Source: Paludibacteraceae bacterium
GTDB lineage: Bacteria; Bacteroidota; Bacteroidia; Bacteroidales; Paludibacteraceae
Assembly (NCBI GenBank): GCA_904502115.1
Contig: CAJGDW010000041.1
Coordinates: forward strand, 1 to 12,419
Length of the DNA stretch: 12,419 nucleotides
Reading direction: 5' to 3'
The notes below the pieces were generated by a model. It saw nothing but the letters and a program-made list of their open reading frames with translations, had not been told where the DNA came from and made no database searches. Positions 1 to 7,088 of the stretch are shown one piece after another; position 1 is the first letter of the stretch; every line of letters begins with the position of its first letter. Both the position numbers and the translations under genes were made by a program.

Positions 1-863
1 ATAGACAACATAACTTTCCAACTAGCAATACGAGTAACTAGCAATAGGATTGCACCCAATGCAATGGCAATGATGCTGGTTTCACCAATAGAACCTGGGA
101 TTAAACCAATAATGGCATCCATTATGGTAGAAGGTTCGCCTACGGCATTTACCAAATTAGTTTGTGTGGTAGGTGATACTGCAACTTGACCCAAAGGAGT
201 AGCACCAGTAAAGGTGTCAACTAGTTTTCCTTCGCCCAAACCTAAAATACCGTCTTGAGCAATCCAAACGCCGTCGCCCGACATTTTAGATGGATACGAG
301 AAGAACAAGAACATACGGGTAACAATGGCCACGTTAAAGATGTTCATACCGGTACCACCAAAAATTTCTTTGGCAAAAATAACGGCAAATGCAGTAGCTA
401 CGGCTAGCATCCACAAGGGGCAGTCAATAGGAACAATCATAGGGATGATAATACCCGACACCAAGAAACCTTCGTGAATTTCTTCACCTTTAAATTGTGC
501 TACGGTAAATTCGATACCCAAACCTACCAAGTATGACACAACAATTTTAGGCAATACTGCCAACAAGCCATACAAAAATACATCCCAGAAACAAGTTCCT
601 GCTAATTGACCAATGGCTAAATAGTGTTGATAACCAACATTGTACATACCAAATAACAAGGCAGGCATCAAAGCTATCACCACCATAATCATGATGCGTT
701 TTGAGTCGTTCGCATCGTGAATATGAGCACCCGATTTAGAGGTGGTATTTGGCACAAACAAGAAAGTTTCAAATCCGTCGAATACCGAACGGAACATCGA
801 TAATTTACCGCCTTCAGAGAAGGTAGGTTTCATCTTATCGAGCAAATTTCTTAAAGCATTCAT
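1..863 (-). CDS. nqrB: Na+-translocating NADH:quinone reductase subunit B (NqrB), 3' end outside the window
   Basis: NqrB is the membrane subunit of the Na+-pumping NADH:quinone oxidoreductase; in the family it carries a covalently bound FMN and takes part in Na+ translocation and quinone reduction. Translating the minus strand from the ATG at 861-863 (MNALRNLLDK) gives 287 open codons to the left edge with no stop. Several hydrophobic segments follow a cytoplasmic N-terminus, including the NqrB/RnfD-type stretches KEIFGGTGMNIFN and YPSKMSGDGVW. The flavinylation motif reads FTGATPLG, placing the FMN-accepting threonine at about Thr222, analogous to Thr236 of Vibrio NqrB. Known NqrB proteins are about 385-415 residues, so roughly a quarter is missing at the C-terminus. 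The gene begins 24 nt after the nqrA stop, so the two are almost certainly co-transcribed. nqrC-F are expected further left but cannot be seen. Confidence 0.95.
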   Translation of the reverse strand, partial: MNALRNLLDKMKPTFSEGGKLSMFRSVFDGFETFLFVPNTTSKSGAHIHDANDSKRIMIMVVIALMPALLFGMYNVGYQHYLAIGQLAGTCFWDVFLYGLLAVLPKIVVSYLVGLGIEFTVAQFKGEEIHEGFLVSGIIIPMIVPIDCPLWMLAVATAFAVIFAKEIFGGTGMNIFNVAIVTRMFLFFSYPSKMSGDGVWIAQDGILGLGEGKLVDTFTGATPLGQVAVSPTTQTNLVNAVGEPSTIMDAIIGLIPGSIGETSIIAIALGAILLLVTRIASWKVMLS

Positions 864-887
864 TATTTGTTGTTTATAGTTTTCTGA

Positions 888-2240
888 TTAACACATTTCT
901 TTTCTCAAAAGGTCCAAGCCCTTGCGTACAATTTTTTGCAATTCCACTTTTGAAGAGCAAACAAATTCAGCAGCAGCAAAGTCTTCAGGGGCCACTTCGT
1001 AAATACCCAAAGCTTCCATTTTTTCGATATCACCAGCAATGATTGCTTTGATAAGGAATTCAGGATAAATATCCATAGGGAAGACTTTATCGTATTCACC
1101 CGACATAATCATGTGACGTTCGCCACCCAATACACGGGTATCAAAATGGAAATTCTTGCGTTTGCGCAAGCAAGAACACATACCCGACAAGAACGAACCA
1201 CTTACACTGAACATTTTGAAACGAGGCATGATCCAACCCAACATTTCGTGTACGTCATCGCCTTCGGGAAGAACGGTTACTTGCGATACCAATGGGTTTA
1301 ACCACGATTGGTCAAAAATTTGTGTACCAGACAATGGATTACCAGCAATAATGCGCGATGCAACACCTTGACTGATATTAGCACGTACCAATGCTGAAAC
1401 AGGAGAACCCATAACAACCTTATAATAGGTAGGTTTAACTACATTCTCGCCCACCAAAGCAACGGTTTTTGAAAAATCTAGTTTACCTTTTAATATATAG
1501 CGGCCCATAATTACCACTTCTTGTGGAGTTACGGTCCAAACAATTTCGCCACGGTTAATAGGAGCTACTTTATTGATTTGAACCCCTACGTTACTTGCAG
1601 GATAATCGCCCTCAAAACAAGTTACCTCAGCACCTTGCAAACCATTTGCCCATGTAGCATTTTTATCAACACCTACGTAAACAGGAGCGATTTTTGCCAA
1701 CACGTTGATAGCTGCTTGGAAATTGGCGGTTTCTTGCGATAGAATAAAATTCATATCGGGAGCCAATGGAGCATTATCGAAAGCCGAAATAAAAATAGCA
1801 CGAGGACTATCGGTAGGGTTAGCTACTACATCGTAAGGACGTTGTTTGAAGAAAGCAAACATACCTGCATCCGACAAACCTGCTTTGATTTCTTCTACAG
1901 ATCCTGCCCAATTTACAGCGGGCAACGATGCTTGGGTTGCTTGATTGTCGTTTTCTACAACAATGTCTAAAATTTTACGACGTTCGCCTCGGTTAATGGC
2001 CGATACAACACCACTAACAGGAGAAACTACTTTAAAGCTTGGATTCTTCTTGTCTACAAACAAAACAGAACCAATTTCGACTTTATCGCCTACTTTGGCA
2101 ATGGGTTTGGGTGTCATGCCGTAAAAATCATCGGGATTAAATCCGATGAATTTGGCTTGCGACACCTGTCCGTATTCTTTGGCAGCTGCACCAATCATAC
2201 GAATGTCGATACCCCTCTTTGTTTTGATTACTTTAGCCAT
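888..2240 (-). CDS. nqrA: Na+-translocating NADH:quinone reductase subunit A (NqrA)
   Basis: NqrA is the cytoplasmic subunit of the NQR complex that docks on NqrB; the complex oxidises NADH, reduces quinone and exports Na+. The product is 450 residues, the usual family length. The N-terminus (MAKVIKTKRGIDIRMIG) and the following segment (AKVGDKVEIGSVLFVDKK, then VVSPVSGVV) form the biotinyl/lipoyl-like barrel typical of NqrA and RnfC; the rest matches NqrA-type central and C-terminal domains (GERHMIMSGEYDKVFPMDI). I chose the ATG at 2238-2240. A start 14 codons upstream (2282) is open, but those codons encode an atypical Tyr-rich stretch and overlap the predicted -7 promoter box, so they should be untranslated leader. 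First gene of the nqr operon, with nqrB 24 nt downstream. No truncation or frameshift is seen. Confidence 0.96.
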   Translation of the reverse strand: MAKVIKTKRGIDIRMIGAAAKEYGQVSQAKFIGFNPDDFYGMTPKPIAKVGDKVEIGSVLFVDKKNPSFKVVSPVSGVVSAINRGERRKILDIVVENDNQATQASLPAVNWAGSVEEIKAGLSDAGMFAFFKQRPYDVVANPTDSPRAIFISAFDNAPLAPDMNFILSQETANFQAAINVLAKIAPVYVGVDKNATWANGLQGAEVTCFEGDYPASNVGVQINKVAPINRGEIVWTVTPQEVVIMGRYILKGKLDFSKTVALVGENVVKPTYYKVVMGSPVSALVRANISQGVASRIIAGNPLSGTQIFDQSWLNPLVSQVTVLPEGDDVHEMLGWIMPRFKMFSVSGSFLSGMCSCLRKRKNFHFDTRVLGGERHMIMSGEYDKVFPMDIYPEFLIKAIIAGDIEKMEALGIYEVAPEDFAAAEFVCSSKVELQKIVRKGLDLLRKEMC

Positions 2241-2279
2241 ATAATAATGAAAATAGTATACTCTATACAAAATAGGGTA

Positions 2280-2287
2280 CAAAGATA
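2280..2287 (-). promoter_or_regulatory. Predicted nqr operon promoter (-7 box TATCTTTG)
   Basis: On the minus strand TATCTTTG is an exact match to the Bacteroidota -7 consensus TAnnTTTG. The expected -33 TTTG, about 20 nt upstream, is only partial (TTTC). The predicted start of transcription is a few bases downstream, giving a leader of about 35 nt before nqrA. Confidence 0.6.
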
Positions 2288-2340
2288 CAAAAATAAATGA
2301 GAATTGAGAAAGGAGAAAGGAGATTTTTATTAACTTATTG

Positions 2341-2456
2341 ACTAATCGGGGAATCGACTAATCGGTAAATCGATATTGTTCGGTCACTGAGCTTGTCGAA
2401 GTGCCCGAGGATATTGAGAAATCGTTTAATCGACTAAACGACTAAACGCCTAAACA
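2341..2456. repeat. Degenerate octanucleotide array (NNNAATCG / ACTAAACG) interrupted by a palindromic insert
   Basis: Four octamers lie head to tail at 2341-2372: ACTAATCG, GGGAATCG, ACTAATCG, GTAAATCG. They also read as two 16-mers matching at 14 of 16 positions. Five more lie at 2417-2456: AGAAATCG, TTTAATCG, ACTAAACG, ACTAAACG, CCTAAACA. The blocks are separated by the palindromic element annotated at 2372-2416. The array is non-coding and sits between the divergent nqrA and plug-gene promoters. Its function is unknown; slipped-strand expansion is the simplest origin. Confidence 0.7.
2372..2416. repeat. REP-like palindromic element flanked by 7-bp direct repeats
   Basis: The core at 2379-2409 is an imperfect palindrome. 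TCGG (2380-2383) pairs with CCGA (2405-2408), and CACT (2385-2388) pairs with AGTG (2400-2403), with one mismatch between (T2384/C2404) and an 11-nt apex containing GAGCTTGTCGA. GATATTG occurs immediately on both sides, at 2372-2378 and 2410-2416, as a target-site duplication would. I recall the core (ACTGAGCTTGTCGAAGT) as resembling a palindrome dispersed in many bacterial genomes, but that is memory, not a search. No transposase is nearby, so if mobile it would be moved in trans. Confidence 0.6.
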
Positions 2457-2466
2457 AAAAAAGTAT

Positions 2467-2474
2467 TATCTTTG
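2467..2474 (+). promoter_or_regulatory. Predicted promoter of the plug-family gene (-7 box TATCTTTG), close to the start codon
   Basis: TATCTTTG matches the Bacteroidota -7 consensus and ends only 4 nt before the ATG at 2479. No convincing TTTG is seen at the -33 position, where the sequence is A-rich. With normal geometry, transcription would begin at or within a base or two of the start codon, so the mRNA would be leaderless or nearly so. Confidence 0.6.
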
Positions 2475-2478
2475 CAGC

Positions 2479-3750
2479 ATGAATTGGCAAAAAACAATAC
2501 TTGTTTTGGTTAGTTTAGCATGGGCTCTTTTGGGGCATGCGCAATACACCACACGTTCTTGGGGCAACAACATCAAGAGCGTGCAGATTGCCAATTATGC
2601 AAAAACACCCCTCTACCCCATTGTCACCTTGGGCGAAGAAGAATGGGTAACCTTATCGTTCGATGATTTAAACAGCGAGGCTGCTACCTACTCGTATCGT
2701 ATTACCCACTGCACAGCCAATTGGCAAAAATCGGCCGTTCAAGAAAGCGAATACATGGACGGATTTACCACGAATTACATTGACGAGGTAAGCACATCGA
2801 GCAATACGTATTTTACGTACGACCACTACGAATTACAAATTCCCAACGACAATTGGCGTTTTAAAATTAGCGGGAACTACGTAATTGAGGTATTTAAGGA
2901 CAACGACCAAAACAACCCCGTTGTTACGGCTTGTTTTTCTGTTGTAGAACCTAAAGTGAGTATCCATGGCGAAGCTTCGGCGCGCACCAATATTAGTTAT
3001 CAAGGTAAATATCAGCAAGTTAATTTTAATGTAGACTACAGCGGATATACCGTTAAAGACCCACACAATGAGATTATTGTTGTGGTGGAGCAAAACAGAC
3101 GCCAAGACAACAAAGTGATGCTAAACACCCCCGATTATTGGGAGAAAAATACGCTTCGTTACCAAAACAACAACCAACTAATTTTTGAAGCAGGCAACGA
3201 ATACCGTACGTTCGACATTTCGTCGGAACGTGTTTTAAGCGACCGAGTAGAAAGTATTCAATATTTTGACCCTTACTTTCATGCTACGCTTTACCCCGAC
3301 GAGTTTAGAAACAAAAAACAGTACGATTACATAGAAGATGTAAGTGGTAGATACATTGTGAACGTACAATTCTCGGACCAGCCCGAGGTAGACGGCGACT
3401 ACTATTTTACCCATTTTACCCTTCCCGTTGACCAACCCTTTTGGGACAGCGACGTGTATCTGATAGGAGAACTAACTGGCAACCGACTCACCCCCGATGC
3501 CCGTATGCAATACAACCCCGAAAAGCAATGCTACGAAAAAGTATTGCTACTGAAACAAGGCGGTTACAACTATCTTTATGTAACCGTACCCAAAGGCAAG
3601 AACCAAGCCACATTGGCCGCCATCGAGGGCAATCTTTGGCAAACCGAAAACGAGTATGCCATTTACGTTTATCACCGACCATTTGGCAGCAAATACGACC
3701 GATTAATTGGTTTTACGACGCTTTGGGCTAATTCACCTTCTGCTTACTAA
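2479..3750 (+). CDS. Type IX secretion system plug-family protein (DUF5103)
   Basis: The 423-residue product matches the Bacteroidota DUF5103 family, since renamed after the Plug protein seen closing the periplasmic side of the T9SS translocon SprA. Residues 1-21 are a signal peptide (MNWQKT, hydrophobic core, GHA|Q cleavage), so it acts in the periplasm or envelope. The N-terminal part (RSWGNNIKSVQI, PLYPIVTLGEEEWVTLSFDDL, YSYRITHCTANW) is the family's first beta-rich domain. The C-terminal block (GNLWQTENEYAIYVYHRPFG, then YDRLIG) is also highly characteristic. The start is fixed by the signal peptide and the promoter just upstream. No other T9SS gene is in the window, so a role in secretion here is inferred from family membership; family members also occur as stand-alone genes. 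The next gene starts 7 nt after the stop and is probably co-transcribed. Confidence 0.88.
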   Translation: MNWQKTILVLVSLAWALLGHAQYTTRSWGNNIKSVQIANYAKTPLYPIVTLGEEEWVTLSFDDLNSEAATYSYRITHCTANWQKSAVQESEYMDGFTTNYIDEVSTSSNTYFTYDHYELQIPNDNWRFKISGNYVIEVFKDNDQNNPVVTACFSVVEPKVSIHGEASARTNISYQGKYQQVNFNVDYSGYTVKDPHNEIIVVVEQNRRQDNKVMLNTPDYWEKNTLRYQNNNQLIFEAGNEYRTFDISSERVLSDRVESIQYFDPYFHATLYPDEFRNKKQYDYIEDVSGRYIVNVQFSDQPEVDGDYYFTHFTLPVDQPFWDSDVYLIGELTGNRLTPDARMQYNPEKQCYEKVLLLKQGGYNYLYVTVPKGKNQATLAAIEGNLWQTENEYAIYVYHRPFGSKYDRLIGFTTLWANSPSAY

Positions 3751-3757
3751 ATTAACT

Positions 3758-4123
3758 ATGAAAATATTTTACACCATTCTGCTGTTGGTTATTTCCAACA
3801 CCTTTATGACCTTGGCATGGTACGGTCACTTAAAACTAAAAGAGTTTAAATGGTTTGAAAGTTGGCCACTCATTGCTGTAATTGGACTCAGTTGGGCCAT
3901 TGCACTGTTTGAATACTGTTTTCAAGTACCAGCCAACCGCATTGGTTTTGAAGGGAACGGCGGTCCTTTTACGCTTTTGGAGTTAAAAGTTATCCAAGAA
4001 GCCATTACCCTAGTGGTATTTATGATTTTTTCGGTATTGGCTTTTAACGAAAGCATTCGCTGGAACCACATTATTGGATTTATCTTGATGGTCTTATCGG
4101 TTTACTTTGTGTTTAAGAAGTAA
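3758..4123 (+). CDS. DUF486 family small membrane protein (DMT-like)
   Basis: A 121-residue inner-membrane protein with four predicted helices at about residues 3-22, 37-55, 78-97 and 102-119. It carries the DUF486 hallmark segments TFMTLAWYGHLK, ALFEYCFQVPANRIG, LKVIQEAITLVVF and RWNHIIGF. DUF486 resembles the small multidrug/metabolite transporter fold, but I know of no established substrate, so function stays open. I chose the ATG at 3758, 7 nt after the preceding stop, because family members begin MK-(hydrophobic). An in-frame start at 3707 would overlap the plug gene by 44 nt and add a non-homologous extension. It probably shares the plug-gene transcript; no terminator lies between them. 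Confidence 0.9.
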   Translation: MKIFYTILLLVISNTFMTLAWYGHLKLKEFKWFESWPLIAVIGLSWAIALFEYCFQVPANRIGFEGNGGPFTLLELKVIQEAITLVVFMIFSVLAFNESIRWNHIIGFILMVLSVYFVFKK

Positions 4124-4148
4124 TTTTAAACGATAGTACGATAAAAAG

Positions 4149-4179
4149 TTGTTTTTATGAACGATATGTTGTACTTTTG
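4149..4179 (+). promoter_or_regulatory. Predicted promoter of the response regulator gene (TTG-N20-TACTTTTG)
   Basis: TTG at 4149-4151 and TACTTTTG at 4172-4179 are separated by 20 nt, the preferred Bacteroidota -33/-7 arrangement. The transcript would have a leader of roughly 18 nt before the ATG at 4202. Three copies of ACGATA lie at 4130-4135, 4138-4143 and 4161-4166, the last between the two promoter boxes. Confidence 0.7.
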
Positions 4180-4201
4180 TTAGCATTAAAACCTTAAAAT
4201 T

Positions 4202-4930
4202 ATGGCAAACGAACGTATTTTAGTTGTAGACGACGAAGAAGATTTGTGCGAAATCTTGCAATTTAACCTGGAACAAGCAGGTTATATGGTAGATGTAGCT
4301 TACTCTGCCGAAGAAGTATTGAAACAAGACAACTTGGATTCGTACCAACTATTTATGCTCGATGTCATGATGGGCGAAATATCGGGTTTCAAACTAGGAA
4401 CCATGTTGCGCAAAAACGACGCTACTGCCAACATTCCCATTATTTACCTAACTGCTAAATACACCGAAGCCGACAAATTGCGTGGTTTTTCTATTGGTGC
4501 CGACGATTATATTTCAAAACCCTACTCCATTAACGAAGTATTGGCTCGCGTAAAAGCGGTTTTGAAACGCACCTCGCAAAATGCCGCTAGTGCAGCACCT
4601 GTAAAAACCAACGAGATTGTTCCTCAAAAAGAAGAAGATGTTTTGATTTTCAACGACTTGCAAATCAACCTTATCAATAAAACTACCTTTATTGGTGCTA
4701 CAGAAATTAGCCTTACCAAAAAAGAATTTGAACTATTGGCCTTGTTTTTACAATGCCGCAATCGTGTGCTATCGCGCGAACAATTGCTAGAAAACATTTG
4801 GAAAGGCGAATCGAATGTATTGGACCGCACCATTGACGTTAACATTACCCGACTTCGTAAAAAAATTAAGCCATACGACAAAAACCTGCAAACCAAACAA
4901 GGTTACGGCTACATTTTTTCGGAAAAATAG
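4202..4930 (+). CDS. OmpR/PhoB-family DNA-binding response regulator
   Basis: A 242-residue two-component response regulator. Residues 1-125 form the receiver domain, with the acidic pair Asp10/Asp11, phosphoacceptor Asp54 (MLDVMM), Thr84 (YLTAK), Tyr103 and Lys106 (SKPY), so it should be phosphorylatable. A polar linker at about 125-145 leads to a winged-helix DNA-binding domain at about 148-240 (EISLTKKEFELLALF, then VLDRTIDVNITRLRKKI and the wing KQGYGYIFSEK). No histidine kinase is adjacent, so the partner must be encoded elsewhere and target genes cannot be assigned. It has its own promoter at 4149-4179. htpG starts 83 nt downstream with a separate putative promoter, and I see no strong terminator between, so read-through into htpG is possible. 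Confidence 0.95.
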   Translation: MANERILVVDDEEDLCEILQFNLEQAGYMVDVAYSAEEVLKQDNLDSYQLFMLDVMMGEISGFKLGTMLRKNDATANIPIIYLTAKYTEADKLRGFSIGADDYISKPYSINEVLARVKAVLKRTSQNAASAAPVKTNEIVPQKEEDVLIFNDLQINLINKTTFIGATEISLTKKEFELLALFLQCRNRVLSREQLLENIWKGESNVLDRTIDVNITRLRKKIKPYDKNLQTKQGYGYIFSEK

Positions 4931-4958
4931 TTGACACTTTGTCATATTCTTAGTTTTG
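4931..4958 (+). promoter_or_regulatory. Predicted htpG promoter (TTGACA-N14-TAGTTTTG)
   Basis: TAGTTTTG at 4951-4958 matches TAnnTTTG. TTG at 4931-4933, which also begins a TTGACA, lies 17 nt upstream, slightly short of the usual spacing. It starts directly after the response regulator stop. The predicted leader to the htpG ATG is about 52 nt. Confidence 0.55.
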
Positions 4959-4966
4959 GCATTGTT

Positions 4967-4986
4967 TTTGCTCTATCATGAGCAAA
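4967..4986 (+). promoter_or_regulatory. Hairpin / inverted repeat in the htpG leader
   Basis: TTTGCTC (4967-4973) and GAGCAAA (4980-4986) form a perfect 7-bp inverted repeat around the 6-nt loop TATCAT. It lies just downstream of the predicted transcription start. As RNA it would be a hairpin; as DNA it could be an operator. It does not cover the htpG start codon at 5014, but it does hold the ATG of the mini-ORF at 4978. The arms do not match the CIRCE heat-shock operator as I know it. Confidence 0.5.
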
Positions 4987-5001
4987 GAAAACAATTACTA
5001 A
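4978..5001 (+). other. Possible upstream mini-ORF of htpG (MSKENNY)
   Basis: An ATG at 4978 opens a seven-codon frame, MSKENNY then TAA, ending 12 nt before the htpG ATG. It is exactly in frame with htpG (36 nt between the two ATGs). It could be a leader peptide coupled to htpG translation, the remains of a longer N-terminus closed by a stop codon, or chance. Related HtpG proteins begin close to the downstream ATG, which argues against a lost extension. Confidence 0.3.
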
Positions 5002-5013
5002 AAATACAAGAAT

Positions 5014-7068
5014 ATGAAACAAGGTAACATTGGAGTAACTTCGGAAAACATTTTCCCCGTTATCAAGAAATTTTTGTACAGCGATCACGACATTTTTTTG
5101 CGTGAATTGGTGTCGAACGCTGTGGATGCTACTCAAAAATTAAAAACCCTTTCGTCGGTAGGTGAATTCAAAGGCGAATTGGGCGAGTTGAACGTATCGG
5201 TACGTTTGGACAAAGAGGCCAAAACCCTTACCATTTCGGACCGCGGCGTGGGCATGACTGCCGAAGAAATTGACAAATACATCAACCAAATTGCTTTTTC
5301 GGGTGCCGAAGAATTTCTAGACAAATACAAAGACGATGCCAACGCCATTATTGGACATTTTGGCTTGGGTTTCTACTCGTCGTTCATGGTATCAAAAAAG
5401 GTTGAAATTTACAGCCAATCGTACAAAGAAGGAAGCAAAGCGGTAAAATGGAGTTGCGAGGGCAACCCCGACTACACCATGGAAGAAACCACCAAAGCCG
5501 ACCGTGGTACCGACATCGTGCTTTACATTGACGATGAAAACGTAGCTTTCTTAGAAGAGAGCAAAATTACCGAGCTACTGAATAAATACTGCAAATTTTT
5601 GCCCGTTCCCATTGCTTTTGGCAAGAAAAAAGAATGGAAAGATGGCAAAGAACAAGAAACTGCCGAAGATAACATTGTAAACAACGTAGAGCCAGCATGG
5701 GTAAAGAAACCTGCTGACCTTACCGACGAAGATTACAACAAATTCTACCGTGAATTGTATCCATACGGCGAAGAACCTTTGTTCCACATTCATTTAAACG
5801 TAGATTATCCGTTTAATTTAACCGGTATCTTGTACTTCCCTAAAGTAAAGAACAACATTGAGTTGCAACGAAACAAAATTCAACTTTACTGCAACCAAGT
5901 ATTTGTTACCGACAGCGTAGAAGGCATTGTTCCCGAGTTCTTAACCTTGTTGCACGGGGTTATTGACTCGCCCGATATTCCACTAAACGTAAGCCGTTCT
6001 TACCTACAAAGCGATGGCAACGTTAAGAAAATATCGAGCCACATTACCAAAAAAGTAGCCGACAGATTGCAAGAAATTTTCAAGGCAGAACGTACCGAAT
6101 TTGAAAACAAATGGGACAGCCTTAAAATCTTTATCAACTACGGTATGCTTACCGACGAAAAATTCTACGAACGTGCGGTTAAGTTCAACCTATTTAAAAA
6201 TACCGATGGCAAATACTTTACTGCCGAAGAATACAAAACTTTGGTAGAAAGCAACCAAACCGACAAAGACGGCAACCTAATTTATTTGTACACCAACGAT
6301 GCTGAACAACAATTCAGCTACATAGAGGCAGCCAAAGCCAAAGGATACGATGTTTTGGTAATGGACGGACAATTGGACGTTCACTTGGCATCGATGCTAG
6401 AACAAAAGAACGAAAAGAGCCGTTATGTACGCGTGGATAGCGATACCATCGACAACATTATCTTAAAAGAAAATGCGGCCACCGTAACCCTTACGGCCAA
6501 CCAGCAAAATGCACTAAGCAGCATCTTTAAAGCCGAATTGCCCGAAGACAAAGAAAACAGCTACTGGGTTAGTTTTGCAGCGTTGGATGCCGAAAGCATG
6601 CCAGTTATGATTACGCAACAAGAATTTATGCGCAGAATGAAAGAAATGGCAGCTACCCAAGGTGGCATGATGAGTTTTTACGGCCAAATACCCAACAGTT
6701 ACAACCTAGTGGTAAATACCAATCATGCGCTTATTAAACGTTTGTTGGAAAACACCGAAAACAGTTTAGGCGAAAAGGTAAATCCTATCAACCAACAAAT
6801 TGCAGAGTTGAAACAAATGGTAGAAACCATTAACGAGGCCAACAAAGACAAGAAAGACGACGAAATTGCCGAAACCGACAAAGAGTTAATCAAATCGAAT
6901 AACGACAAAGTGGCGGCATTGGAAAAAGACAAAGAAGCCCTTTACAAAGAATTTGCAAAAGGCGAAGACATGGTTCGTCAGTTGGTAGACTTGGCATTGC
7001 TTGCCAACAACATGCTAAAAGGCGAAGCACTCAGCAAATTTGTAAAACGCAGCACATCGTTCATTTAA
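5014..7068 (+). CDS. htpG: Molecular chaperone HtpG (bacterial Hsp90)
   Basis: A 684-residue cytosolic homodimeric ATP-dependent chaperone. The N-terminal GHKL ATPase domain (about 1-235) has the catalytic/nucleotide-binding helix FLRELVSNAVDATQK (Glu31, Asn35), the DRGVGM loop at 76-81 and the glycine-rich lid motif GHFGLGFYS at 114-122. The middle domain carries the gamma-phosphate-sensing arginine, Arg328 in LNVSRSYLQ. The C-terminal dimerisation part is longer than in E. coli HtpG (about 624 residues), with a charged, probably coiled-coil segment (KQMVETINEANKDKKDDEI onward) before LVDLALLANNML; this matches the length of Bacteroidales HtpG. I chose the ATG at 5014 because family N-termini read M-x-x-GNIGVTSENIFP. 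It is probably transcribed alone from 4931-4958 and ends at the terminator at 7089-7120. Confidence 0.98.
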   Translation: MKQGNIGVTSENIFPVIKKFLYSDHDIFLRELVSNAVDATQKLKTLSSVGEFKGELGELNVSVRLDKEAKTLTISDRGVGMTAEEIDKYINQIAFSGAEEFLDKYKDDANAIIGHFGLGFYSSFMVSKKVEIYSQSYKEGSKAVKWSCEGNPDYTMEETTKADRGTDIVLYIDDENVAFLEESKITELLNKYCKFLPVPIAFGKKKEWKDGKEQETAEDNIVNNVEPAWVKKPADLTDEDYNKFYRELYPYGEEPLFHIHLNVDYPFNLTGILYFPKVKNNIELQRNKIQLYCNQVFVTDSVEGIVPEFLTLLHGVIDSPDIPLNVSRSYLQSDGNVKKISSHITKKVADRLQEIFKAERTEFENKWDSLKIFINYGMLTDEKFYERAVKFNLFKNTDGKYFTAEEYKTLVESNQTDKDGNLIYLYTNDAEQQFSYIEAAKAKGYDVLVMDGQLDVHLASMLEQKNEKSRYVRVDSDTIDNIILKENAATVTLTANQQNALSSIFKAELPEDKENSYWVSFAALDAESMPVMITQQEFMRRMKEMAATQGGMMSFYGQIPNSYNLVVNTNHALIKRLLENTENSLGEKVNPINQQIAELKQMVETINEANKDKKDDEIAETDKELIKSNNDKVAALEKDKEALYKEFAKGEDMVRQLVDLALLANNMLKGEALSKFVKRSTSFI

Positions 7069-7088
7069 AACGATACGCTAATGGCATA

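Noticed and set aside
2241..2282. N-terminal extension of NqrA by 14 codons to the upstream ATG at 2282
   Set aside because: The added residues are Tyr-rich and unlike NqrA, and they overlap the -7 promoter box. The ATG at 2240 gives the family N-terminus and length.
2341..2456. CRISPR array
   Set aside because: The units are 8 nt, degenerate and without spacers; no cas gene is present.
3441..3731. 96-codon plus-strand open frame within the plug gene
   Set aside because: It is an alternative-frame shadow of a well-supported gene, with a low-complexity Arg/Gln-rich translation and no recognisable family.
3707..3757. Longer start for the DUF486 protein inside the plug gene
   Set aside because: The extension is out-of-frame plug-gene sequence and not part of the family; the ATG at 3758 gives a standard DUF486 N-terminus.
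4202..4930. Assigning the response regulator as RprY, reported to regulate nqr in Porphyromonas gingivalis
   Set aside because: The receiver sequence as I remember RprY differs clearly at the N-terminus, and proximity to nqr is not evidence of orthology. The symbol is left empty.
4959..5016. RNA thermometer covering the htpG start codon
   Set aside because: The only clear hairpin (4967-4986) ends 27 nt before the ATG and does not occlude it; no ROSE or fourU-type pairing with the start region was seen.
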